Source of the DNA: Hofstenia miamia
Taxonomy: Eukaryota > Xenacoelomorpha > Acoela
Assembly: GCA_004352715.1 (NCBI GenBank)
Contig: SCFE01000092.1
Location: forward strand, 1,297,910-1,361,909
DNA length: 64,000 nucleotides
Reading direction: 5' to 3'
How positions within the stretch are numbered: the stretch's first letter is position 1; the number at the start of each line of letters is the position of its first letter. The notes beneath the pieces are model-generated. The model had not been told where the DNA came from and searched no databases. It saw only the letters and a program-made list of their open reading frames with translations. The translations under genes and the position numbers were made by a program. Positions 47,755 through 60,369 of this stretch are shown piece by piece.

Positions 47755-48012
47755 ATGGCGACATATATCATCCCATTACTATTTCTGCTTGCATACAAAG
47801 TAAACCTTCAATCAGCAAGAACAGGCTTTCCGAGAAAATTCTCCGAATCTTCCAAGGTAAGCATTTGTCATGCTCATGATTTCTTTAGATATAAATACTG
47901 GGTTTTCAAGGAATATAGTGGTGAATTCATGTGCTGTAAAAATGATGTTAATAACGATATTGGGATGTTGGATAACTACTGTTTAGGTTATCGAACATGG
48001 TGCACAATGTAG
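47755..48012 (+). CDS. Possible small secreted cysteine-containing protein (low support)
   Basis: An 85-codon frame. Residues 1-20 (MATYIIPLLFLLAYKVNLQS) are a convincing signal peptide by shape: a short polar start, a Leu-rich core and a small-residue cleavage zone. The rest has five Cys, including a CC pair (GEFMCCKND) and a final YCLGYRTWC. A strong 5' splice consensus, AAG/GTAAGC, lies after codon 33 (about 47855), so the real gene may splice there and the later residues may be intron. I recognise no family. It sits just beyond the 5' edge of a minus-strand LINE, so chance is quite possible. Confidence 0.3.
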   Translation: MATYIIPLLFLLAYKVNLQSARTGFPRKFSESSKVSICHAHDFFRYKYWVFKEYSGEFMCCKNDVNNDIGMLDNYCLGYRTWCTM

Positions 48013-48713
48013 ATTGGATAAAGTAATCCTCAATTAAGACATTCATTGAATAATGTGTGTAAGTAATACGAGACCACAATTTGCAATTACCTTTCTTTCT
48101 GTTATTTTTAAAATTATAATTGCCAATTGTTCATTGCTAAATTACTAAATTATTAAAACGATAAAAACGAAGTACCAGAAACAAAAGGGCTTTCAACATT
48201 GAATTTCATCAAAACTGCAGTCAATTTTATCTGACTAATTAACGATTGGTTAAAATTTATACAAATTTTTTGCTTTGATGTATTTCATTAAACAACTTTC
48301 TGAGAGTTAGGCTGACAAAATTTAATAATAAAAGACCAGCTACCTCTGACGTCATTAAGCCTATTATATAATTAAGTAAACAATTTTTTGCAATTATTAT
48401 TGTACACAGATTAGTGCTTAACAGACTCATTTAACCGAAACTATATGGAATATATAGAATATAGAATATATTTATTTATTTTTCTATACGTTGTTGAATA
48501 ACAGAAAGGAAATGAAATGTNTATTTGAGCCCACCAATCTTTTGGTTTAGATGATTTAAGATCAGCAATAACACGGTTGTAATATTCTTTGCGAGTAATT
48601 TCTAATTTGCGGTTTATAGTATTTCTTAGCCTACGATATAAAGAAAATTTCTTTTTTCGTAGGGCGTATTGTTTGTTACTTGTTACTTGCCATAGTTTTA
48701 GAAAAAATATTGT

Positions 48714-48971
48714 ATGGCGACATATATCATCCCATTACTATTTCTGCTTGCATACAAAGTAAACCTTCAATCAGCAAGAACAGGCTTTCCGAGAAAATTC
48801 TCCGAATCTTCCAAGGTAAGCATTTGTCATGCTCATGATTTCTTTAGATATAAATACTGGGTTTTCAAGGAATATAGTGGTGAATTCATGTGCTGTAAAA
48901 ATGATGTTAATAACGATATTGGGATGTTGGATAACTACTGTTTAGGTTATCGAACATGGTGCACAATGTAG
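48714..48971 (+). CDS. Second copy of the small signal-peptide frame (duplicate)
   Basis: Identical to the frame at 47755-48012 because it lies in the second half of the 958-bp exact duplication. It is probably the same locus counted twice and should not be taken as a gene family. Confidence 0.25.
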   Translation: MATYIIPLLFLLAYKVNLQSARTGFPRKFSESSKVSICHAHDFFRYKYWVFKEYSGEFMCCKNDVNNDIGMLDNYCLGYRTWCTM

Positions 48972-49479
48972 ATTGGATAAAGTAATCCTCAATTAAGACA
49001 TTCATTGAATAATGTGTGTAAGTAATACGAGACCACAATTTGCAATTACCTTTCTTTCTGTTATTTTTAAAATTATAATTGCCAATTGTTCATTGCTAAA
49101 TTACTAAATTATTAAAACGATAAAAACGAAGTACCAGAAACAAAAGGGCTTTCAACATTGAATTTCATCAAAACTGCAGTCAATTTTATCTGACTAATTA
49201 ACGATTGGTTAAAATTTATACAAATTTTTTGCTTTGATGTATTTCATTAAACAACTTTCTGAGAGTTAGGCTGACAAAATTTAATAATAAAAGACCAGCT
49301 ACCTCTGACGTCATTAAGCCTATTATATAATTAAGTAAACAATTTTTTGCAATTATTATTGTACACAGATTAGTGCTTAACAGACTCATTTAACCGAAAC
49401 TATATGGAATATATAGAATATAGAATATATTTATTTATTTTTCTATACGTTGTTGAATAACAGAAAGGAAATGAAATGT

Positions 49480-50389
49480 ATTTTATGTTGCCAAAATTCT
49501 CTTAAAAGAGGCATTGCACTTGAAATGGCCTTTTCAATTTTGTGATGAAAAAATGATGCTTGCATTTCTGGGTGAGGGTAAAAGAGAATAAAATTTCTGC
49601 CCCTTTTACTAGTAAACGAAATTTGTTAATTATAGCAAAAATAAAATAGATCTGTTAACAGATTTTAAGATTATTTATATAGTATTTTAACCAAACTGTT
49701 AACAAGTATGGTCATCACTGACTCAGATATTTAAAATAAGTTACTTAAGATATTGGTAATAAATTTTCGTATGCATCTGTATTCATGTTTATACAAATTA
49801 TACAAATATGTTTAACGGTTTCGTATTTCCTGCACACACCCTATATATATATATATATATANNNNNNNNNNNNNNNNCATTTATGAAAATATAAATATAT
49901 AAATGTAAATGTAAGTGTAAATGTAAATGTAATATATATATATAATAAATATATATATATATATATAGCACTGTGAATATATTTTTAGATTTTGAAAGCT
50001 ATTATTAATTTATCATTTTTGAATTAGACGTTGAAATAATTTATTGAAATTTATAGAAATAAATACTTATACTAAACTAATAGTACAATTTTTTGAAGAA
50101 TTTTAGATTCAGTGTTGTAATTTCGCATAAATGATTGCTATTTATCAATAAGATGTTGAAATAACCAATTTTAAATTTACTTAACAATTATAATTAATTT
50201 TTTTACGTAAAACATGAAAGATTTTCAAATATGAAAATCATATCTAAAAATTATGAAATTGCATTTCTATTTTCATAAGAGTTAAAGCAAATCAATTGCA
50301 TAAGTTAATAACAATAACTACAAACTAAGACACAAACAAATACACACAAGCAAATATAAATATACAAAAATATAAATATGCACCTTACT
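49480..50389. other. Spacer with TA tracts and small gap
   Basis: TA tracts at about 49843-49861 and 49932-49970 with N 49862-49877; between them TGTAAATGTAAATGTAAGTG units. No gene seen. Confidence 0.5.
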
Positions 50390-52085
50390 TAAAGGGCTTA
50401 AAATTTATATAAATTGAGTCCAGGTGCTTAATTCATTTGCAATTCCAATTAATGATTGCTTTTTCAGTAAAATTTCCTTTATTTTTTTCATAAAATGTTT
50501 ATAATTTTTTTCAGTTTTAATTTCCACATTTAGATCATTCCACAATTTAGATCACATAAATGTAACTGAATCATGGCGATTGATATTGGTAAAAAGTTTT
50601 TTGTTTCTTTGATTGTGCTTTAGGAACTTAAAGGAATTTGAGCTTTTAACATATTTAAGCATTATGCAGAGCGATTGATATTTCATGCAGTATCTTATAC
50701 GTTGATATTAAGTCTCTGACGGATTCATGTTTGGGGATATAATTAAGTGATCTCAAAGACCAGTTTTACACTTTTGATAATGATGTTCTATTCCTCGCAG
50801 TTATATGTTCAAAGAGAAAGCAGCAATAACTAAATTCACTGATTACAAAAGAATTAAACTGTTTATGATATGAATTCCCTAGGTGCTGTAAATGATATAA
50901 AAATTTAATTCCAGATGCCATTTTTCTTAATTTTAAACAAAAAAAATCATTAAATGTTAAATCTTGATCAATTATTACCCCTAAATAACACACTGATTTA
51001 CTTTGCTCAATTAAACTTTTATTTATGTTAATTTTGATATTCTCAGAATTCTTTTGATGTTCCTTTGGTGCAAATATAATAAATTGAGTTTTACTTGCAT
51101 GAATTTTTAATCAATTATTATCAAATTATGTAATTAGTGATTCAATGTCTTTAGTCAAAAACTTAGTGGCGTCAAATGGATTTTTTCGATGTTTAATAAT
51201 ACATGTGTCATCAGCGTATTGGTAAATAGTTACCTTTTTAATTGATCGAGACATATCGTTTATATAGAGTGCAAAGAAGATAGGCCCTAATACTGTACCA
51301 AGATTTGTAGTTGTATGGTCTGAAAAAATTCCGTCCAATTTTACACGCTGTTTTCAATTGTTCAAAAAATGCAATAAGATGTATAGCTAAATTACTAAAG
51401 CCCTGTTCAAATAATTTTGTTTTTAAAACGTCAAAATCCATAGAATTGAATGCCTTGCTAAGGACTAAAAATGCAACAGCCGTAGAAAAATTGTTATTTA
51501 GATTATATTTTAAATTTTCGGTAATTGAGAGTATGACATCAGTAATGCTGAATTTTGTCAGAATCAAAATTGATGCTCTTATAGAATTTTATTGTCGTTT
51601 AAATATTTATATATTTGGGCACCTAAAAGTTTTTGAAAAATTTTAAAAAATGAATGGGTTATGCTTATTGGTCGGTAATTTAGTGGATCGAGAGGATCTC
51701 CTTTCTTATATAGTTGTGAGATATCCGAATATTTGAAAACTTCGGGAAAATTGTTGTAAATAATACATTGATTGAAAGCTAACAGGGTGTATTCTTCGAA
51801 TATATAAAAGTATTTTTTTATTATGAAATATGGTAGATTACTTGAACCACAAGATTTTGTTGTGTCCAGTCCTCTGACTAATTTTATTAAATCATGAGAA
51901 GAAATTAAATTAAAATTAAATTTAGAGTTTTATTTCAGTTGGCACACACGTTCTTTATATGTATCATGAGAATTAAATTGAAAATTTCCCATTTTTGCAA
52001 AAGTTTCATTTAAAAATGTTTGCTATTTGTTTCTTATTTCCATAAAGCTTATTTTTAAAACGTATTTCCTTAATGTTAGTCGATG
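50390..52085 (-). mobile_element. Second LINE reverse transcriptase, multiply frameshifted
   Basis: On the minus strand from about 52000 downward: SSNLPYFIIKKYF, NNFPEVFKYSDISQLYKKGD then PLNYRPISITHSFFKIFQKL. Then 51567-51238: AVAFLVLSKAFNSMDFDVLK. Then 51338-51126: LGTVLGPIFFALYINDMS and IYQYADDTCIIK with the catalytic YADD. At 50993-50766: CYLGVIIDQDLTFNDFF and FVISEFSYCCFLFE. Below that, patches such as RIRYCMKY and LWNDLNVEIKTEKN match LINE C-termini. Several frameshifts. It differs in sequence from the LINE at 45826-47745, so a second family or lineage is present. Its upstream edge lies about 100 bp from the start of the ligase pseudogene. Confidence 0.8.
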
Positions 52086-52185
52086 AACTTATATTTTTTC
52101 CAATAGCATACACGTAGATAATTAGTCAATAACGAAAGTGATGTCTGCATAAACAGCAGAGTTATTTATTCATCTCAGAGAAAAA

Positions 52186-53772
52186 ATGTCACATTTCGTT
52201 GGTGAAGGTATAACCCTTCCTTCTTACACATTTGTGCAACATATATTCAAGCATTTAGATAGCAGAGCTGATGATGAAACGGCAAAATCTATTGATGACA
52301 CCCATAATGTTAGTCTATCATATAAAGAACTAAGAACAAAAAGTATTTAGCTTGCAAATAACTTAAGAACTGTTCTCAATGTGACAAAGGGTGATGTTGT
52401 TACAATTTGCTCGCACATCAGAATTGAATATCCCGTAGAGGTTTTGGGTGTCATTGGATCAGGTTGCGTTCTTTGCACTGCTAATCATCGATATTCCAAA
52501 GACGGAACTCAATTATGTTCTCAAAGACACCCAGTCAACAGTTTTGATTACTGGCAATGAATACCTTGAAAAATACATTGCTGCACGTGACGGTACAAGC
52601 GTATCAGCTTTCATTGTTTTAGAAAAAGAAAGAGTTCAAAATGACAATAATTCTTTTTAAATTTACAGGTTTTCTGACATAACGAACGGAAAATGTAATA
52701 ATATCCCTCCTTGTGATCTCGATATTCAAAGTGATATCTTATGTATTTTATATTCAAGTGGAACAACAGGTCGCAGCAAAGGTGTCATATTGAATCAAGA
52801 AAGTGCATTTGTAAGCTGGTTTTCAGCAGCAAAATATGTGCTTCTTGAAAAAAAAGATGTTTTATTTGCAGTAGCACCTTTTTCACACATATAGGGTTTA
52901 TTTGTTTGCATATTTCTGTCCGTTCTTAGCTCTACAGCCTTAGTTTTCCAAAAAAGATTCAATTATTCAAGTTTTCTGGCCGGCATTGAGAAATATAGTG
53001 TGCCACCAATAATTGTGCACTTAGCAAAAGGCGAAAGCACTAAGGAGTACAATCTGTTGTTCTGTAAAGAGTGTTGGCAGTGCTGCTGCATCACTTGCAA
53101 AAGAGTTCATTAGAATACTTCCAACCAAATTTACCAACCCTAAATATTCCTTTGCACAAACTTATGTTTTAACTGAGTCTGGCGTTTGTTGTCCATAACA
53201 AAGCCGGATACATCTATCAAACTGCTTGAATCTGGAACTGTAGGTACAGAGGCAAAGATAGTCAATGTGGATTCACGAAAACTTGTTCCAGTTGGTGAAG
53301 ACGGCGAGATTATCTGTAAATCAAAAGGAAATATGCTACATTACATTAATAATCTACAAATGACCAAGAATAGTTTGAGGAAATAGATGGGGAATTATCG
53401 CTAAAAACAAGTGACATTATTCGATGTAATGAAGGTGGATACTTTTGAATAACAGACAGATTGAAAGAGTTGATTAAGTACAAAGGCTACCAAGTACCGC
53501 CTGCTGAATTAGAAGAACTTTTACTGACACATTCCTCTGTCAAGGATTGTGCTGTAATTGGGGTGAAAGATGAAACTGCGGGAGAACTTCCTAAGGCTTA
53601 TGTTGTTCTAGATAAGAAAAACCCTGTTTCTGAAGACGAGTTAAAGCAGTTCGTTAAGGAAAAGGTTGCACCCTATAAACAACTTAAGGGTGGAGTGGGG
53701 TTTATTGATGTCATTCCAAAATCACCATCAGGAAAAATTTTGCGTCGAATATTGAGAGATCAAGCTCAATAA
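52186..53772 (+). pseudogene. 4CL/luciferase-like acyl-CoA ligase pseudogene, copy 3
   Basis: Starts MSHFVGEGITLPSYTFVQHI behind a 3' splice site (CATCTCAG, AG at 52177-52178, 7 nt before ATG). Lesions: codon 55 is TAG where copy 2 has CAG (52348-52350); a one-base insertion near 52503; CAA to TAA near 52658; a broken HIYGL motif near 52890; an in-frame loss of about six codons near 52995; disrupted YGLTE near 53165; loss of about five codons near 53244; a frameshift near 53373; TGG to TGA at 53446-53448. The phosphate loop SSGTTGRSKG survives at about 52755. From 53449 the frame is clean to the end (RDQAQ) and includes [11 protein letters not shown]. The contrast between a wrecked front and a pristine end is explained by an identical tract shared with copy 2 (see findings). 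It cannot make a full enzyme. Confidence 0.92.
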
Positions 53773-56481
53773 CTGTTCAGCAATTTTTATATTTCTAACC
53801 AAATCTACAATACATTTGTAGATATAGCCATAAAATATCATATATTTTTAAACAAATAACGTATATTTATTTTAATGCCTAAGTAATTATGACAATTTTT
53901 TGCTGCTTTAGTAATAAATTTGCTAGGTTTTTGTATATTGATATTATTAATAATATTAATCATTAGGAGCGATTCATCGGTTGGTTTCTGGGTTAAGTGT
54001 TTCCACCTTAGTCTTGTCTTCATCTCCTCATAATCTGTCCTGGCTATATCTATAACTTCTAGGGATGGGATACAGATAGTGAATTGAATATACTAGATAC
54101 CGGATAAATCCGGATAATTTCACTGCCGGCTACCGGATAATATATTTTTCAATTATTACTAGGGCAACCAGACTTTGAAAAAACAAAATAGGACTTATTT
54201 TTATGACAAAATATGTAGGAGCTTAGTTAAATATGCCCTAAAATTTTTTTTTCAAATTGATCGATTTATGCAAAATAAAACGTTTTTCTATTACTGAACA
54301 AAATATAAAACAAATACAAGAACTAACATAATATTAAGTAAATTTTTTGAAGCAACTGCATCACTAAATAACAATAATAGCAGCACATAAATATTTTCAT
54401 AAATTGGCATATAATTCCGATTATAGCATTGAAACCGGTATTTTCAAATCGTGACTTGATATAGGCGATTTTTTCACGAGTATCATTTCCAGGATCAAGG
54501 ATGCCAACGCTAGACTTGTCTACGAACCAACGTTTTCAAGCTTGGCTCCGGTCGTCCATTAGAACCCCTTCAATGACTCTCATTTTAGCTGGATATTCCC
54601 TTAAAAGTATTGTGTTCTTAGAATTTTTTACATAACTGTTCCTATTATTTAATAAACATTTTAAAATATGAGTAAGGTATATTGATTGAAAGAATAAGAA
54701 AAATCTGCATAATCAGATTAACAGGCAGCACTTTAATTTTGCTTCCCTTAAGAAGAACGTTTTGGGATCGTTGTATATCTAATGCGATACTTAAGCTTGG
54801 CTCTGCTCATTGACAAATGTGGCCCACATACATGGCCAGTCTTAAAATCACTTCTAAGTACTCGTACCATTTATCGAGTTCCTCCTCTCTGCGTTCTCAA
54901 ATTCACTCCTCTGCACACTTCCCTCTAATCAATGTGACTGCTGCACAATTCCTTAACCCACACTCGCCGCATACCTTCTTGAATGTCTCCTATTGCGTCT
55001 GAAAAATTGTCCATAAAGTAGCATAAATCTTCCAGTCATCAAAGTACCTTTCTTTTCTAACTTATATCTACGTCCATCTCCTGCAGCATTTCTGTAACTA
55101 GGATTAAGCTAACTGCAAACAGCAATGATACGAAGCTATAGCTATGGAATATGCTGTGCCCTTGCCGTCACCCATCTACCCATATCATCACTTTTCATCT
55201 CGTCTCTAGGAAACCAGCTTCCTTTTGTGAAACTGCTAAATTGATTTCTAGTGTTCTCAGTACTCACATATGTGAAATATTGTCGTGTGATCCTTTGAAA
55301 TGAACATGTTCTTCTCTAAACAGCATGTCAACATGCTTAAAATCACTGAAGTTAACTGTTAAGCCCTTGAGCCTACCATGTATTAATATTATTATTTTTT
55401 GACGACCATAGCCAACAAAACTCAAATACTAAGTCATTTAAATTCAACATCCAAAGATCTTGGAGATCTCAATTTCCCACAATATAAGAAAAAACAAAAT
55501 TCTAGTATCTCAAGTATACAGAACAATTTTCCTTTAGACTATACAATTAAGAATTACAAAAAATTGTTAAAAATCTCGGTAACAACAAAATCAACGTCTT
55601 CTCACAGTTTCCCATTTTTATTATTAAACGCTTTTTTCCTATTTTTGGAGAACAATTGTTAGTCGCACTTAATCAATGTATTATTGATTGTGAATTTCTA
55701 GGCAAAAGGTGACAACTTAACCGCAAAAAATTATGGACCCATTTGTATTATACATCATTTCAGCAAGCTATTTGAAAAGCTGTTGTATATTCAAATAAAT
55801 TTGAAAAATTTCTTCTGAATAAGATTCAAAAAATAACTGCAGGCATTAAATATCTTTATCACTTACGCAATGTAATTGATACATGTTTTCTGCTTGTCTC
55901 ATTTTCAATATTGTTCTTTTCTTTTAACTGACCTAAATTCTGAACATCTTATGCTTCTATCAAAGACATTATATTGGTTTATAAAACTTTGCTCAAAAGC
56001 ATGACGAAACATCCGTATATCGTAATAAATATAAAATATTATCTTTGTTTTACCTAGTTTATCTGCTTATGCTATCCATTCTATTTAAATTCAAATATCG
56101 TTAAACATCTCTACTGTTCTTAAATAATTTTATTATATCTAATGAGGGACCGCAAAAAATTTTGCGTTTAAATACAATTTCTATCTAAATTCTGGAAAAA
56201 ATTATGAAACGCGAATAGAAAATAATTAAAAAAACTTTAGGAAAAACTAACGAAGTCACTATTAATAAAACATGCATTGGAAACATACATCCAATATTGA
56301 ACACCTACACAAAATTTCACATAAATGCTGATTTTTATTATTATATATTGTGTTTATTAGTTTTGTAGTAATTGATTTGTTTATATTCAAATTTTATCTG
56401 ATTTTATCTGTAATTACTTTTTAACTTTTATTTCCCATCCTAGATTCATCGAGCAGCTTCTAATATTTCAAACGACTAAAG
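53773..56481. other. Spacer with weak mobile-element traces
   Basis: At 54060-54150 CTAGGGATGGGATACAG and GGATACCGGATAA-type words look like one end of a hAT-type element common in invertebrates; no partner end found. On the minus strand 55400-54740 a possible LINE scrap (KGLTVNFSDFKHVDMLF) appears but is too decayed to be sure. Apparent frames at 54817-55002 and 55399-55662 have no known motif. Confidence 0.35.
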
Positions 56482-56632
56482 AGGGTGCTACACTGACGAT
56501 TTTTGTCCAAACTTTTGTCCAGATTTTTGTTTAAACAAAAATCTGCAGTGTAGCACACAAAAATCCTGACAAAAGTTTAAACAAAAATCCTGACAAAAGT
56601 TTGGACAAAAATCCGCAGTGTAGCATGGCCTT
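56482..56632. mobile_element. Small foldback built of TTTTTGTCCAAACTTTTGTC units
   Basis: Outer ends AGGGTGCTACACTG and (reverse complement of right) AGGCCATGCTACACTG. The inside repeats AAAAATC(C)TGACAAAAGTTT in direct and inverted order, with an extra internal copy of the end (GCAGTGTAGCAC) near 56540. About 150 bp. The minus frame across it (FCQDFCLNFCQDFC) is a product of the repeat and not a Cys-rich protein. Confidence 0.65.
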
Positions 56633-59600
56633 AAGAGAATGAGATTAGAGAAGAATAAAATTACAAAAAAATGCAGAAAAAAAATTAAAAGGGACCCTTT
56701 TACATCGACAAAACACAAGTGGATACACAAACACGCTAATCACATTTTTCAATTTCGTACACTGATCTCACCACATATATAGACACACACTAAGAATACA
56801 CAAAGACCCTCTGGATGCAATAGGTTCGAATGCCGCAGAAGCTTGACGTATAGTTGGTCACTCAATTCTTTACCCTCATCATCTGCAGTTCTCTAGGTGT
56901 CTCTCTTCAAAAACTGCATTCAATCTGTTCTAGTCTTCCATTTTGAAACTTCCGCTTTTAATTTGTGAATACGCCTCGTTATTTAGAATTTCGAAGCAAT
57001 TTATAATTGCACTACTGCAAATCAGTGCTCATATTGCTCCAAGACTACAGTACCAAGTAAATTCAAACATCAATGTTAACCCGATTCGACCCAAAAATTT
57101 GATATCCGTATTCAACTCGACCGGAAACCGGGTCGGATTACATTGGGTACTCGATGTCACTCTCTATCACAGATTACTATTGATCAAATTAAATTATATG
57201 ACGCAAAAATTCAAATAAATTTAATAACTATTTCGAATACAAGTACTTGTGAATTCAATATTTAACAATAGGAACCACTTATTCCCATGGGTTTTACTAG
57301 TTCTCATGGAATTAAATATTTCATTTGAACTGGAACAGACGTGGGAGTAGGATCGCAGATGTCAGAATTGCATTAATAATTTGGCATATCTTTGACAAAA
57401 TATAGGCTTTGCCGTGAAACAGCAGTACCGTGTGACAGTATTACACCAGAACATTTAATGGGGCGGACTTGTCACTAAATGAGACATAGGGACTTGTAGC
57501 AGTTATTCCCAACGTTAGTTTCTATTGTATTGTACTCTTCTTAATAATAGAAGAAGAAACTTAGCCAATGGTCGTTATGGTTTGCTGATCACATTTTGCT
57601 GGTTTGAGTGATCTACCGGTAATGTTTGTACCAAGAGCTCTATTTTATATCTTAGTACGCTCCGAACATTAAAAAATAGTTAACTCTCAACGATGAGTTA
57701 ACATAGTAGCAGATGTAGCAAATGCTAAAGGCCCAGCGCTTGGTTGAGCTACCTTTTTGCATCTATCATTAGAGGAAATATGGGTTTTATGAACCAATGT
57801 GACCAATGAAGCCTCTAGGGATTACTTAGAGGTTGGTTAATTTCTTGTCTTTGTTTGTGTAGAATGTACATCAAATCTATAAAATACTCAATCACTCCCC
57901 AGCCGTTATCTGTTCTCATCAAATCAAAGTGCTATAGGCTCTGACTTGTTTAATCCGGCCCTGTTAATGCTTTTATAAATGTCAGGTACAGAAATAATAT
58001 TTAGTATAAGTATTTACTACTAAACATGACCACCTTGACTCATACGTATGTACACCATATAAAGGATTTCCAAATTTCTTAATAGGCTTGGACAAAATTG
58101 TTCAAAAATGTTGACAAAACAGTTCGCAACTTTAAAATTTAAAAATTGCTGACATTGAGAGTATCGTCAAGTACGCATATTGAATTGAAAAAATCTGCAG
58201 TTAAAAGCAAAAACTAACCAATTATGATCAATTATTATTAATCGTTTATTGAAATTTTTCGTATATTCGAGTAAGAATTTTCTCCCACTAATGGTCTTCC
58301 ATAGTTAGAATATTAAATTTTTCTTGGCCAGTGTCAATTAACCCATTTTTCTCAAAGTATTGTAAAAATAGGACAATTGTTTATCAGAAAATTTGCTTTT
58401 CGAAATTTTGTAGGAATTATAGTTGTCCCAGAGCACCAACCCACACATCACCAACTTTCAAGATGTTATACATGTAGAAGTGGCTTACAGCAATTTTAGT
58501 GATTTTGGTCAACTAGCAGATTGAAAGATAAACTATTTTGACTATCTAAACAATGCACAAATATTATTTTTTAGATAATAAATATCTGTCAATGTAAATT
58601 ATTGGCAGGGTTATGTTAAACAAAATGATGTCTTATCTAAATTTAGCTTAGGCAGTCACTGAAATAAACCATTTTGTAAATCGACTTTATGTTATTTGAG
58701 GTGGTTGCATAGAAGACATCATTAGCTTCAAATATATATAAAAATTATCCCTATAAATAAAGTTCTCACTTATTGCTAAGGCATATATTAATAATCCTCT
58801 GATAAAAATTTTGTGAGAATAAATACATTTACAATCAACTACACTTAGCATTACAATATATTTACTGCATGCCCCAAAGCAAATGTAATAAAGAATTCCT
58901 ACTTTTAAGATGTTATATAATTTCGACTTTTTCAGCATGAGTAATTATTATATTTTCTCTAATGTTGGTATTAGGTGTTTTCATAATTATATTAAGCTTC
59001 TTATCTTATGCGTTCTGGAAAGTTTTCATTAACTTTTGTCGTAAATGTCACTTAGTTTCTTGGATATAAAAATATTTGCATTCTGATGATGAGTTAGCAA
59101 ATCGAATCAGGTTAAATATGAAGCTCAGCACGATTGCTTCTATATATATATATATATATTATTTAGAAATATAAAATCAGGTTAAATATGAAGCTCAGCA
59201 NNNNNNNNNNNNNNNNNNNNNNNNNNNNNNNNNNNNNNNNNNNNNNNNNNNNNNNNNNNNNNNNNNNNNNNNNNNNNNTATATATATATATATATATTGC
59301 ATGAATGTGGATTTTGTTGCTAGCTTCCGTGAATACTGCACGAGTTTTCATTTTGAGGTCATCGATTTCAGAGTTACAATCAGGTCACAGAATGTGTCCA
59401 GATTACCCATATGACCAGGATAGCATTGGACCCAGTGACACAGTGAGGCCTGGTAAAAATGTAAAATAAATGAACTGATGACCCAATTTGACCCGCTTTT
59501 TAAAATATTGTTTGCAAGATTTCGCTAGCAACATGCGTGCATATACATCACTCTAGTCTTCATTGACACTTAAATTCTTCTTATCATTATAAAGACGCAA

Positions 59601-60369
59601 ATATATTTTAAATATAAGTTTCTAACAACTCATAATTTGGTTGTGAAATAAAAAAAACCACTATAGTCATTTTTATGAAGCAAAATCTAAATCCTCAATT
59701 TAATTTCAACTAAGTCAAAGATGGAAATGGACTGGACAGGGCAGCGTTGGCTCGAGTTATTCATAGGCCGAAATTTCAAAAATATCTTTCTATTATGCAA
59801 CAGTGCACGCAATGTAATTTATAAAAAAGGTTTTGAAAAATAGCATTTGGATTTTAGTTCTTCCATTTCAGTGTATACATCTTACTACAAGTCTCTAAAA
59901 TGCCCACATTTAGTCTAGAAAATCGAAAATTTTAGCAAGAACAAAAAATTGACTTCATTGAGATTAATTTAAGGGGGGTGGGCAGAGGAATTTTTGGTCT
60001 AAATTTTCGATCCATGTCTATCTCTGCACGAAATTTCGTTTGACTTAAACTATATTCTTTCAATGTATTACTTGCATTGCATTGTATTTCTAGTAAAAAT
60101 TTCGATTTGGACTAAATGCTGACATTAATTTTACAGATACAGAAACAAATAAAACACATGAGTTTCTGAAACAATTAATGCTATTTAAGGAACCTGATTT
60201 ATTGAGATAATCTTCTTTGTTTTCATTGATTTCTTCAGTTGCCAGTAATTAAATGTAACGCGGTTATCCGGCAGACCAGGACGGTCGAAGAGAAAAATTG
60301 ACCTGGTGACCCGGCCTACCCGTCAGCAAATCCCTGATCCGAAGACAAGGTAACCTGTTGACCCGGTTG
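56633..60369. other. Spacer, no gene supported
   Basis: AT-rich. A TA tract with gap (N 59201-59278) lies at 59141-59297; a 26-bp sequence is repeated just outside it (59105-59130 and 59175-59200). A B-box-like GGTTCGAATGCC at 56823 lacks a matching A box. Frames at 56943-57218 and 58687-58938 are unassigned. Confidence 0.4.

Larger units (their letters stand above)
47563..49479. repeat. 958-bp exact tandem duplication around a single N
   Basis: 47563-48520 and 48522-49479 appear identical base for base, with one N at 48521 between them. Each copy holds about 180 bp of LINE 5' coding sequence (minus strand), the small plus-strand frame described next, and AT-rich flank. Perfect identity plus a junction N points to an assembly join of one locus. 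Confidence 0.9.

Noticed and set aside
56488-56730. Cys-rich-looking frame with FCQDFCLNFCQDFC
   Set aside because: Produced by the GACAAAAGTTT repeat units of a foldback element; the periodicity is at DNA level.
56800-56840. B-box-like GGTTCGAATGCC as a tRNA gene or SINE
   Set aside because: No A box upstream at the right distance and no cloverleaf.
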